Below, piece by piece: positions 44,020 through 51,676 of a DNA stretch of 64,000 nt. Each line of letters begins with the position of its first letter. The stretch's first letter is position 1. The position numbers were made by a program, and so were the translations under genes. The notes under the pieces are model-generated. The model had not been told where the DNA came from and made no database searches. It saw nothing but the letters and a program-made list of their open reading frames with translations. This stretch comes from Methanoregula sp. (GTDB lineage Archaea > Halobacteriota > Methanomicrobia > Methanomicrobiales > Methanospirillaceae). The stretch lies in assembly GCF_028679125.1 (NCBI RefSeq), contig NZ_JAJRCG010000005.1, positions 1 to 64,000 of the forward strand, in the 5' to 3' direction.

Positions 44020-46116
44020 GTGGTGATATCCATCGAACGAAAAACCATCGGGCTTATCGCCCTTGTTATCCTGATCCTTGTTGGTGCGATCTTCACCGGG
44101 TATACCCTCTGCCATGCCATGACACCGGTAAAAATCGGGGTTCTTCTCCCGATGACCGGCGATATTGATTTTAAAGAGCCCCTGGAATGGGCAAAGGACA
44201 ACATCAACCGGGAAGGCGGTATCGGTGGCAGGCAGGTCGAACTGGTGTATAAGGATACCGGAACCGGCAATGCCACGCGGATGGCGCAGGAGCTCCTCGC
44301 GGACAGTTCTATCCAAATAGTGATCGGTCCTTCGACCAGCACCGAGGTCTTCTCACTTGCCCCTCAGTTCATTGCACAGAAGAAGATCCTGATAAGCCCC
44401 ACGGCAACCTCCGGCGATATCGTCCGGGCATTCGGGAAGAAAGACTATTTCTGGCGGACCACCCAGGGCGATGTGGCACAGGTGAAGACGATGGTCTCGA
44501 TCCTGAACGGGAAGGGAGTAAAGACCGTTGCCCTGCTTGCAGAGAACACCACCTACGGGAAGACCTTCCATGACTGGACAGGATTCTTTGCAACCGAGTA
44601 CGGTCTCAATCTGGCATCGATTGAACAGTTCGAGCCGGGCAGCACGGATCCTGACCGGTATGTTGCCCGTGCCCTGGAGAAGAACCCGGAGTACCTCATC
44701 GCTGCATGCGGACCATCCGATGCCGCAGCAATCAAGCGGGCTCTTGACCGGTCAGGCAAACCTGTGAAACTCCTCCTTGCCGATGCTGCAGAAACGCCGG
44801 TTCTTACGACCCTGCTGGGAACCGCAGCCGAAGGCATTGAAGGAACCTCCCCGACTGCAGATCCCACCACCGGTTTCTCTGTTGCCTACCAGGATCGGTT
44901 TGGCCACGCTCCCGACGATTACGCAGCACCAGCATATGATGCGCTCCTGCTTGCCGCGTATATCTCGGCACGCCAGGATGCCACATTCTTCGAATCGCCT
45001 GCCGACTCGGCCCGGACCGTCATCTATGGCAATGGTACGGCAAAAGGCTGGGATGCACAGGACGTGCACGAGGCGCTCTCCCTGATCCGGGGCGGCGCAA
45101 CACCGGCGATCTCCGGTACAAGCGGACCCCTTGATTATGATATCGATTACGGGGTTGATCCGCTTGTTACCTGGTACTCCCACTGGATTGTTGAAGACGG
45201 GCAGTACCGGACCGTTGCGACCTATACCTCGGCAAAGACCGGCACCGGGACCAAGACCGGGGAATCGGTTGCACGCTCGCGTGCATCATCCCGCTTCATG
45301 TCCTCATCGCTGAACACGACCGGTGACGGGCTCCCCACCATTGCGAAGACCGGCCTCTGGGCCGTGGTGGTCGGACCCTCGCGGGGCTGGACCAATTACC
45401 GGCACCAGTCCGATGCCCTGAACGTGTATACCCTGCTCCGGCAGAATGGCGTTGACGACGATCATATCATCCTGATGATCTATGACGACATCCCCACCGA
45501 TTCTGAAAATCCCCTCAAGGGCGATGTCCACAATATCCCCAAAGGACAGAACCTCAGGTCCGGGGCCGTGGTTGATTATTCCGGTACGAACGTCTCGTCT
45601 GAAACAGTACGGAATGTCCTGACCGGAACCCGGACTGCGCAGACGCCCGTCGTACTTGAGAGCAATGAAAGTACCAATGTGTTCGTCTATATTGCCAGTC
45701 ATGGCTCTCCCGGCGAGATCGTCTTCCGGTACGATGATGCGATCTCCACAGAGGAATTCACGGAAATGACCAGTGCCATGTACGCGAACCAGAAATACCG
45801 TCAGGTCCTCTTTGTCATCGACACCTGTTTTGGCGAGAGTGTTGCCACCACCATCACCGCACCGGGTATTATTTACCTCACGGGTGCAGCAGACAATGAG
45901 CCTTCCCTGGGCGCAGTCTATGACATGGACATCAAACAATGGCTTTCGGACGAGTTCTCTTCAACCGCCATGAGCCTGATCAAAACCGACACCACGCTCT
46001 CAATCCGGGATCTCTATATTGCTGCATACGAGAAGGTTACCGGATCGCATGTCAGCATGATCGTAACAGACAATACCAGTATCGACCAGCCGGTGACAAA
46101 TTTCCTGATACCATGA
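44020..46116 (+). CDS. Fusion of type I periplasmic binding protein and legumain-like (C13) peptidase
   Basis: A 698-residue protein started at GTG 44020. After a signal or anchor helix (about 10-30) comes a branched-chain amino acid-type binding domain (MTPVKIGVLLPMTGDIDF... about 34-410). A spacer follows, then a C13 peptidase domain (about 445-690) starting WAVVVGPSRGWTNYRHQSDA, close to eukaryotic legumain, with IILMIYDDIP, then VYIASHGSPG with His561 and VLFVIDTCFGES with Cys603. Both catalytic residues are present. It should be exported and cut after Asn or Asp like legumain, perhaps gated by ligand binding. No permease genes accompany it. Confidence 0.9.
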   Translation: MVISIERKTIGLIALVILILVGAIFTGYTLCHAMTPVKIGVLLPMTGDIDFKEPLEWAKDNINREGGIGGRQVELVYKDTGTGNATRMAQELLADSSIQIVIGPSTSTEVFSLAPQFIAQKKILISPTATSGDIVRAFGKKDYFWRTTQGDVAQVKTMVSILNGKGVKTVALLAENTTYGKTFHDWTGFFATEYGLNLASIEQFEPGSTDPDRYVARALEKNPEYLIAACGPSDAAAIKRALDRSGKPVKLLLADAAETPVLTTLLGTAAEGIEGTSPTADPTTGFSVAYQDRFGHAPDDYAAPAYDALLLAAYISARQDATFFESPADSARTVIYGNGTAKGWDAQDVHEALSLIRGGATPAISGTSGPLDYDIDYGVDPLVTWYSHWIVEDGQYRTVATYTSAKTGTGTKTGESVARSRASSRFMSSSLNTTGDGLPTIAKTGLWAVVVGPSRGWTNYRHQSDALNVYTLLRQNGVDDDHIILMIYDDIPTDSENPLKGDVHNIPKGQNLRSGAVVDYSGTNVSSETVRNVLTGTRTAQTPVVLESNESTNVFVYIASHGSPGEIVFRYDDAISTEEFTEMTSAMYANQKYRQVLFVIDTCFGESVATTITAPGIIYLTGAADNEPSLGAVYDMDIKQWLSDEFSSTAMSLIKTDTTLSIRDLYIAAYEKVTGSHVSMIVTDNTSIDQPVTNFLIP

Positions 46117-46342
46117 ACCGATCGAATCTTACGCTGGGCATGGTGATTACCGCAATTCTCATTCTCCTGGCAGCAGCTGTTTTTCTTATCCTGCCGCAGG
46201 AAAAGGAACTCCCTTAGTTTACATTATTTACAGCTCCGGGAAGGGCGACCTGCCGTATACCGACAGTGCGTACCGCGGCCTGTTTGTTGCACAGGAGACG
46301 CTTCCGTTCTCCAAGCATGAATTCTCCTCCGACCCCTCCTGA
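46113..46342 (+). pseudogene. Remnant of a BMP-type binding-protein gene
   Basis: The ATG overlaps the stop of the peptidase fusion (ATGA), so it is coupled to it. The first 34 codons give a lone signal helix (LGMVITAILILLAAAVFLIL) and then TAG. One base off, the sequence continues as VYIIYSSGKGDLPYTDSAYR and GLFVAQETLPFSKHEF before stopping at 46340-46342. These resemble the first strand and helix of BMP-family ABC binding proteins (KGDLPYTDSAYRG). The rest of the gene is gone. Either the frame and the remaining gene are lost, or a 34-residue membrane peptide is made. Confidence 0.55.
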
Positions 46343-46411
46343 TGTCGTGCAGGAACGATGGGGCAGAGTGACATGACGAGTCCGGGTCTGACAAACCGGA
46401 AAAAAAGTGAA

Positions 46412-47479
46412 TTACATGTCGCAGCAATAGCAGGTGGTATTCATGAGAAGTTTGGAATTTTTAATCCACTTGCAGGTACCGAACTTGTCCCATGCATTGA
46501 TCGGAGAATTCTTGTCGATCTTGCCCAGGGTGGTCATATGTTTGAGGTCGGCGACAACCTTCCAGACATAATCGACCGGCCCATATTCCTTTGTCCCGTT
46601 CCCTACCGGGTATATCATGGGGTCGCTCGCCGTTACGAACGTGTCCGGGACGCTCCCGATAAACCGTGAGACGCTGGGATCGACAAAGATATAATCCTTC
46701 TTCCCGTTTGAGAACACCTTCAGGGAGGCATCGGGGACTTCCTTGTGGACATGAATCCCCGTTGCCGCATACCCGAGATCCTCGTACACAAGGATTGCGA
46801 CATCATATCCTTCACGGGAAAGAAGTCGTGTCAGGAGCTGGGTCTTCTCATCCGAATCACCGGCCTTGTCGTAGATCACCTCAATGGCATATTTCCTGTC
46901 TGATGACGGGTTCTCGACATAGGGGATCTGCTGGACGAATGCAACGATCAGTTCCAGGTACTGGTCATCGGACAGGTATTCCCCGTCCTGGTAGCGGAGA
47001 TTGCGCAACTGGACGAGAAGATCCCGGTAGAGTTCCTCCATGGCCGGGTCGGATTCGAATGTGGCGATATACTCTTTGACCTCTTCCGGGTTCTGCATGT
47101 TTGCCGGCAGGGAGATCGTCTTCTGCCGGGCTCCGTAATAGACGGACATGTTGACCGGCACCCGGATCGTGTACTCCTTTGCGATGCCATCCGGGGCATA
47201 GTAGAAGGTGAATGTCCGGTGACCGATGCGTGAGGTATCGCCGACCGGTGTGATAAAACTGGAGGATGCGGTTTTCGTATCTGTGCTGCCCGTCGGGACA
47301 GACCGGGTTGTGACTTCCACTTCAGGTATTTCCGTGACAACGGGAGCAGTGACCGATTGTGAGGCAGAAGACGTCGTGTTTCCCGGCATCTGGGGGACAT
47401 TGATGGTGATCTGGACACAGCCGGCAAGAAGGATAATCGTCATGAGAAGTATGATTGCTGCGAATCCGCTGGCCTTCAT
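46412..47479 (-). CDS. Transglutaminase-like lipoprotein with Ser in place of the catalytic Cys
   Basis: A 355-residue protein started at ATG 47479. A signal peptide ends at ILLAGC, so it is lipid-anchored. A Ser/Thr/Val-rich linker leads to a transglutaminase-like core at about 180-290: LIVAFVQQIPYVENPSSDRK, then KAGDSDEKTQLLTRLLSREG and YDVAILVYEDLGYAATGIHV. Active enzymes have GDC at the GDS position; here the codon is TCG. His in TGIHV is kept. The protein may be a non-catalytic binding domain. The C-terminus is Cys-rich (TTCYCCDM). It is divergent to the thaumatin-like gene. Confidence 0.8.
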   Translation of the reverse strand: MKASGFAAIILLMTIILLAGCVQITINVPQMPGNTTSSASQSVTAPVVTEIPEVEVTTRSVPTGSTDTKTASSSFITPVGDTSRIGHRTFTFYYAPDGIAKEYTIRVPVNMSVYYGARQKTISLPANMQNPEEVKEYIATFESDPAMEELYRDLLVQLRNLRYQDGEYLSDDQYLELIVAFVQQIPYVENPSSDRKYAIEVIYDKAGDSDEKTQLLTRLLSREGYDVAILVYEDLGYAATGIHVHKEVPDASLKVFSNGKKDYIFVDPSVSRFIGSVPDTFVTASDPMIYPVGNGTKEYGPVDYVWKVVADLKHMTTLGKIDKNSPINAWDKFGTCKWIKNSKLLMNTTCYCCDM

Positions 47480-47593
47480 AGGTATCTTTCTTTTTATGTT
47501 CAGTTCTATTTTATTATTGGCATTTATTTTCCCCGAGAATAAACCGAAATACTGAAAAACAGAGGACTCTATCATCATTATCAAGGTTTTATT

Positions 47594-48805
47594 ATGAACG
47601 AACGAATCCTTCTCAGTATGCTGCTCTTGGCCACATTCCTGATCATTCCTGTTAGTGCCGCAGAGCACACGATCCAGTTCCAGAACCACTGCTCGTACGA
47701 TGTCTCGGTCGTGATCGTTGGCGGCCAGCAGTATCTCAACCCGGGGGACAACAAGGTCTATGGCGCATGCCAGTGCCTCCCGGATTCCACGTGTACTCCC
47801 AAGACCAACTGCCCTGCTGTCGCATGCGGCGAGGGAAACAAGAACACCTGCAGCAAGGGAACTCCGCTTGTCGACAACGGGGGGTTCCTGCTTGCTGCAA
47901 AGACCGGCACGCATACCAGTACCCTAGAGAAGTCCTGGCAGGGAACATTCTGGCCCCGGTCCAGCTCCAGCTGCACCTCTGATGGAAAGGGAAACTACAA
48001 GTGCGACCAGGAACTCCAGAACTGCCGGGCATATTATGACGGGCAGCCGAAACTCGAGTGCGGCGGCCATGGCATTGCGCTTGCCACCAAGGGTGAGATC
48101 AACTTTGATCAGAACGGGATCGACACCTATGATATCAGTGCCGTGGACGGTTTCAACATCCCGATGACCATGGAACTTGTCCCCGGCACCAAAAACGCAT
48201 CAGGTCTCCAGCCTCCGGAGTATGCCTGTACAAAAGCTGGTAGCGATCACGATCTGATCGGAGAATTATGGTCCAACCTGAGTGCAGACAAACTTGAGAT
48301 GAAGAATGCAGCCGGTACCCCAATTGCCATCCGGAGTGCCTGCGCTTATGCCTCTGCTCTCAATCTCCAGAAAAATAATGGAATGGATGCCCTTGATGCT
48401 CTCACCAATATGACCTGCTGCAGGGATCCGTGGGGATCGGCCCAGGATTACCAGGTACACGGGAATATGAAGTGCGATCCGGACAACTGGCCCCAGGATA
48501 TCAACACAGCCCGGTTCTTCAAGCACTATTTCCCTCTGGGATACAGTTATGCCTACGATGACAGCACCTCCACCTATACCTGCCAGAACATTAATGCCGA
48601 TACCCTGACCCAGTATATCGTCACGTTCTGCCCGGCAAATGAGGGGGAACGTACAATCCTTCCGGGCACAACGGAACATGTCCATGTCGCGGATATTGGC
48701 GATCCCCAGGTAGTGACACCGGTCCCGACAGCAACCCCGGTACCGGCCCAGACCCCGGTGACCGGCAGGTATAACCCGACAACCAGCGGATCACCGAACT
48801 TCTAA
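47594..48805 (+). CDS. Thaumatin-like secreted protein
   Basis: A 403-residue protein with signal peptide (1-22) and a cysteine-rich body. The thaumatin fold is recognisable from QNHCSYDVSVVIVGGQQYLN (30-49), YDISAVDGFNIPM (179-191), the usual family signature, TCCRDPWGSAQDY, and FFKHYFPLGYSYAYDD (308-323) before STYTC. About twenty cysteines suit the many disulphides of this fold. It ends with a Pro/Thr/Val linker and the terminal motif RYNPTTSGSPNF, shared with the two exported phosphatases. Thaumatin-like proteins are known in plants, fungi and animals; an archaeal one is unusual. The function is unknown. Confidence 0.88.
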   Translation: MNERILLSMLLLATFLIIPVSAAEHTIQFQNHCSYDVSVVIVGGQQYLNPGDNKVYGACQCLPDSTCTPKTNCPAVACGEGNKNTCSKGTPLVDNGGFLLAAKTGTHTSTLEKSWQGTFWPRSSSSCTSDGKGNYKCDQELQNCRAYYDGQPKLECGGHGIALATKGEINFDQNGIDTYDISAVDGFNIPMTMELVPGTKNASGLQPPEYACTKAGSDHDLIGELWSNLSADKLEMKNAAGTPIAIRSACAYASALNLQKNNGMDALDALTNMTCCRDPWGSAQDYQVHGNMKCDPDNWPQDINTARFFKHYFPLGYSYAYDDSTSTYTCQNINADTLTQYIVTFCPANEGERTILPGTTEHVHVADIGDPQVVTPVPTATPVPAQTPVTGRYNPTTSGSPNF

Positions 48806-48807
48806 TC

Positions 48808-48814
48808 TTTTTTT
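48808..48814 (+). terminator. T-run after the thaumatin-like gene
   Basis: T7 immediately after the stop codon, the typical archaeal oligo-T termination signal. The remaining DNA up to 49082 shows no gene. Confidence 0.5.
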
Positions 48815-49082
48815 CGTGGTGAATCTGCTCCCCCATGAGAATTTCTTGATGGTACAGATACCCTGTAGCCGTCAGGTACCTGGTCCTGTTATCTGATCCC
48901 CGGGAAAACGTTCGAATCCTGTTTTGACCCGGTATTATAACCAACCGGTGTGGTGCGACCATCGCATACCTGTCTGCAAGGCGACTTAAGCAGACCTGAA
49001 CGGCGGTAATAATTCCGGATGGAGCGGGAGAATTCCCGGGTCTCTTTGAACGTCGTCCAGTCAGATGGCTGTAAAAAAGTGT

Positions 49083-49496
49083 TTAAGAGAAGATTGAGAA
49101 GTCGTTCTTGATGGCGATCGCTTCGATGATGGGCTTGATGGTTGCCTCGGATACGCCGAACTTTTCCATGTACATCTCGAGTACCTTCTTCTCTTCACCG
49201 GCAAGAACGCCGTCAGCCATGGCGATATCACAGAGGATAGCGAGGGTCGCGATCTTCTGCTTCTCGTCAAGAACCGCGGCAACCATGTCGATCACGCCGG
49301 GGAACTTGTTTCCCTTGAGCACCTGCATCGCGGTGTCGATGGACTTGCGGTCGCCGCGAACGATCTTTCCGAGGTCATTGATCTCGGCATCGTCAATGAC
49401 ACCATCAGCGGCGATCACGGTGATTGCCGAGAGCACGAGTGCCGATTTGGGTGTGAGCGTTGCAGACTTTCCGGTTAATTTGTCAAAAATTCCCAT
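49083..49496 (-). CDS. TerB-like protein
   Basis: A 137-residue all-helical protein with two acidic metal-site-like repeats characteristic of TerB/DjlA folds: VIAADGVIDDAEINDLGKIV (about 28-47) and DIAMADGVLAGEEKKVLEMY (about 89-108). There is no tellurite-resistance operon around it, so it is an isolated domain. TerB-like domains are thought to bind metal and partner proteins. GGTGAAG precedes the ATG. Confidence 0.87.
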   Translation of the reverse strand: MGIFDKLTGKSATLTPKSALVLSAITVIAADGVIDDAEINDLGKIVRGDRKSIDTAMQVLKGNKFPGVIDMVAAVLDEKQKIATLAILCDIAMADGVLAGEEKKVLEMYMEKFGVSEATIKPIIEAIAIKNDFSIFS

Positions 49497-49632
49497 GTTT
49501 CTTCACCATTCGTATGGATTTCTCTAGTAGTTGTCCGGCCGGCCTATTGACCGTTTCGGTTATCTCATTCCGGGACCCTGCGCGGGAATCCGGGCGCATT
49601 GCGCCCGTTCTGTACCGGAACCGTGACGATAA

Positions 49633-50145
49633 TCAGGGGGTCCGGTTGCCGGTTCCGGCAGATCTTTTCCGGTAGATAACCAACAGTGCTGCGAGAAATA
49701 CCGGGTAGATGAGATCGATATACATCACGGCACCGGCATTGTTCGCGGCAGTATTCCCCTTGACCACCAGTTCCCAGACATGGCCGAGGCCCGCCCCGAA
49801 CGAGAACAGCCCGGCACCGATGACCATCGCGGTCCAGAACTCTCCCCGGAATTTCAGGCAGAACAACCCGACAATCCCCATTGCCGCATCCCACATCCCG
49901 ACTTCGCTCTGGAACGGGCTGCCGGTTGCCCAGCCGATCGATTCTGCAACCCGGTCAGGGAAGGCAAGATGACCGAACCCCCCGTAGAGAAGGGAGAGAC
50001 CGAACCCTATGGCAAGCTGCCACATCAGGAAATTTTCCAGTGCCGCAGTGCCCGTGTACTTCCGGATCCCGATGTTCAGGGCTGCCACAAACGCCGCAAG
50101 CAGGGGAAAGAACAGCGGCCAGATGATTCCTGCGATATCCATCAC
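49633..50145 (-). CDS. Small integral membrane protein (DUF6790-like)
   Basis: A 170-residue protein with about five hydrophobic segments (IIWPLFFPLLAAFVAALNIG, WQLAIGFGLSLLYGGFGHL, AAMGIVGLFCLKF, AMVIGAGLFSFGAGLGHVWE, LIYPVFLAALLVIY). It contains conserved-looking polar motifs in membranes (YGGFGHL, GLGHVWE). It resembles a family of four- or five-helix proteins of unknown function. GTG 50145 or ATG 50142 is the start. Confidence 0.65.
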   Translation of the reverse strand: MMDIAGIIWPLFFPLLAAFVAALNIGIRKYTGTAALENFLMWQLAIGFGLSLLYGGFGHLAFPDRVAESIGWATGSPFQSEVGMWDAAMGIVGLFCLKFRGEFWTAMVIGAGLFSFGAGLGHVWELVVKGNTAANNAGAVMYIDLIYPVFLAALLVIYRKRSAGTGNRTP

Positions 50146-50327
50146 GGTCTGTTGGGTGTCATTGGCAAAAAGCTATGAGGAACTGATGCGGAGGATGTCG
50201 CGCAGATCCTGAACGGTACCAGGGAAACAAAACACGACCGGGTGCCCTCATGGTGCATACCCTGGGATAAACCTCATACAGAGAGGAACAATGAAAAATC
50301 CTGAATGAATAAGAGAACAGAAAAAAT

Positions 50328-50507
50328 TTAGAACCGGGGTTTCCGGTGCTTGGGGAGGCAGTCGCGGCAGTATACCGGCCTGCCCTCGGTCGGCTTGAAC
50401 GGAACTTCACATTCCTTTCCACAGTCCGAACAGGTTGTCTTTGTCATTTCGCGGGGTCCGAAGTCTCTGGGCCCTCTGTTGCCACCAAAATTATTTGATC
50501 CGTACAT
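50328..50507 (-). CDS. CxxC-x17-CxxC zinc-binding small protein
   Basis: A 59-residue protein begins MYGSNNFGGNRGPRDFGP and continues MTKTTCSDCGKECEVPFKPT with PVYCRDCLPKHR. The two CxxC pairs with the KECEVPFKP segment between them are the hallmark of a small archaeal and bacterial zinc-ribbon family of unknown function, often made with glycine/arginine-rich tails. The ATG is at 50507 and TAA at 50328-50330. A TATA-like ATTTATTATA lies about 50 nt upstream. Confidence 0.85.
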   Translation of the reverse strand: MYGSNNFGGNRGPRDFGPREMTKTTCSDCGKECEVPFKPTEGRPVYCRDCLPKHRKPRF

Positions 50508-50608
50508 GATTATTTCTCAAACAGTCTTTCACAACTGTGATACAATATAGGCAGACAGAGTATAATAAATAATGCTACCCTGCAGGTTGGCGGGCTGAAT
50601 GAAAAAGG

Positions 50609-50937
50609 TTAAAGATAGTTGTTCTTCCGGAGCCAGTCTGCCTGGGGGGGCAGGTACCGGTACAGGATATCGCATTTCTCGTCCTGGAAACTCCACGGGA
50701 CGATGATCACGATGTCGCCTTCACGGATCCAGGCGCGTTTCTTGATCTTGCCCTTGATCCGGCCCATCCGTTCAACGCCATCCTGGCAACGGACGCGGAT
50801 ATGGTTTGCCCCCATCATCAGCTCGGCGATGGCAAACTGCTCGTTCAACCGCTTCTTTGGCAGCCTCACGCGGACAACGGGTGTCCCGTCAGGATTGAAC
50901 TCCGGGACACCGGCAGAGCCATCTGGTTTTTTTGCAT
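50609..50937 (-). CDS. eif1A: Translation initiation factor 1A (frame of the start disturbed by an A7 run)
   Basis: The conserved body is VVRVRLPKKRLNEQFAIAEL, MGANHIRVRCQDGVERMGRI, then KKRAWIREGDIVIIVPW and YRYLPPQADWLRKNNYL, a full aIF-1A OB fold with C-terminal helix. It places initiator tRNA on the small ribosomal subunit. The open frame continues upstream to KPDGSAGVPEFNPDGTP but contains no ATG, GTG or TTG before the VRVR segment. An ATG at 50937, with a TATA box 30 nt upstream, is in frame only if the A7 run 50927-50933 had one more A. GTG 50869 would give a truncated N-terminus. The factor is essential, so a one-base sequence error is the simplest explanation. Confidence 0.9.
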
Positions 50938-50961
50938 TATTATTAATTACAGCAACTCCGG

Positions 50962-50975
50962 TCTATATTTAGGGC
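50962..50975 (-). promoter_or_regulatory. TATA box for the aIF-1A gene
   Basis: CCCTAAATATAGAC on the minus strand, centred about 30 nt before the ATG at 50937. This supports that ATG as the true start of a leaderless or nearly leaderless mRNA. Confidence 0.55.
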
Positions 50976-51006
50976 GTAGAGCATGATGAAGGTATTGATA
51001 GCGGGA

Positions 51007-51594
51007 CTATCCCTGTTGGATGGATAATTCTTCTTCAAGAATGGCAAGGAACCGTACAAGAAATGCGTGCCGCTCCCGTGCAATGCGCCGGGCAGTTCCC
51101 GTATACATCAGGTCCGGCAATTTCAGCAGTTTATCATGGAAATGATCGATGCCGTCCTGGATCGATCCCCCGTGTTCCCCGGCCCGCACGAACGTCCGCG
51201 CAATTCCGATGGCTCCCAGCGCATCAAGTTTATCGGCATCGGACAGGATCTGCGCCTCGGGTGCAGCAGGCCGTTCTTTTGAGCGGTACCGGTGCGTGCG
51301 TATGGCTGCGGCAATGGCCGGGATGCAGCGGGCATCGTACTGTATGGACCTAAGAAATTCCTCTGCCATCCGGGCCCCCTCCTGTTCATGGGGAAGACCC
51401 TGTTCTTTCTCAAGCGGCCGGGCGATATCGTGGAGCAGGGCAGCAGGGATCAGGATGGCCATGTCGGCATGCTCTTCCCGGCCGATCTGTTCGCAGAGCG
51501 CCGTGACTCGCTCAATGTGATCGAGACCATGGGAACCCGACCCGTTGAGGACATTCCGCACATGATCGCGTATTATTTCGATATCCGGATCCAT
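51007..51594 (-). CDS. HD-domain phosphohydrolase
   Basis: A 195-residue protein of the HD superfamily: HGLDHIERV (first His), ALLHDIARPLEKE (HD pair), a later His in AAIRTHRYRS, and SDADKLDALGAIG with the closing Asp. The SDADKLDALG motif places it near the YedJ/uncharacterised metal phosphohydrolases. The substrate is unknown. AGGAAATACGGT precedes the ATG. Confidence 0.9.
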   Translation of the reverse strand: MDPDIEIIRDHVRNVLNGSGSHGLDHIERVTALCEQIGREEHADMAILIPAALLHDIARPLEKEQGLPHEQEGARMAEEFLRSIQYDARCIPAIAAAIRTHRYRSKERPAAPEAQILSDADKLDALGAIGIARTFVRAGEHGGSIQDGIDHFHDKLLKLPDLMYTGTARRIARERHAFLVRFLAILEEELSIQQG

Positions 51595-51676
51595 ACCGTA
51601 TTTCCTGTTGGTTATTGTTCTCCTATGCCGGAAAAAATGTTCGTTTGGTTATTTCCCTTCTGTCTGCTTTTTTAAG

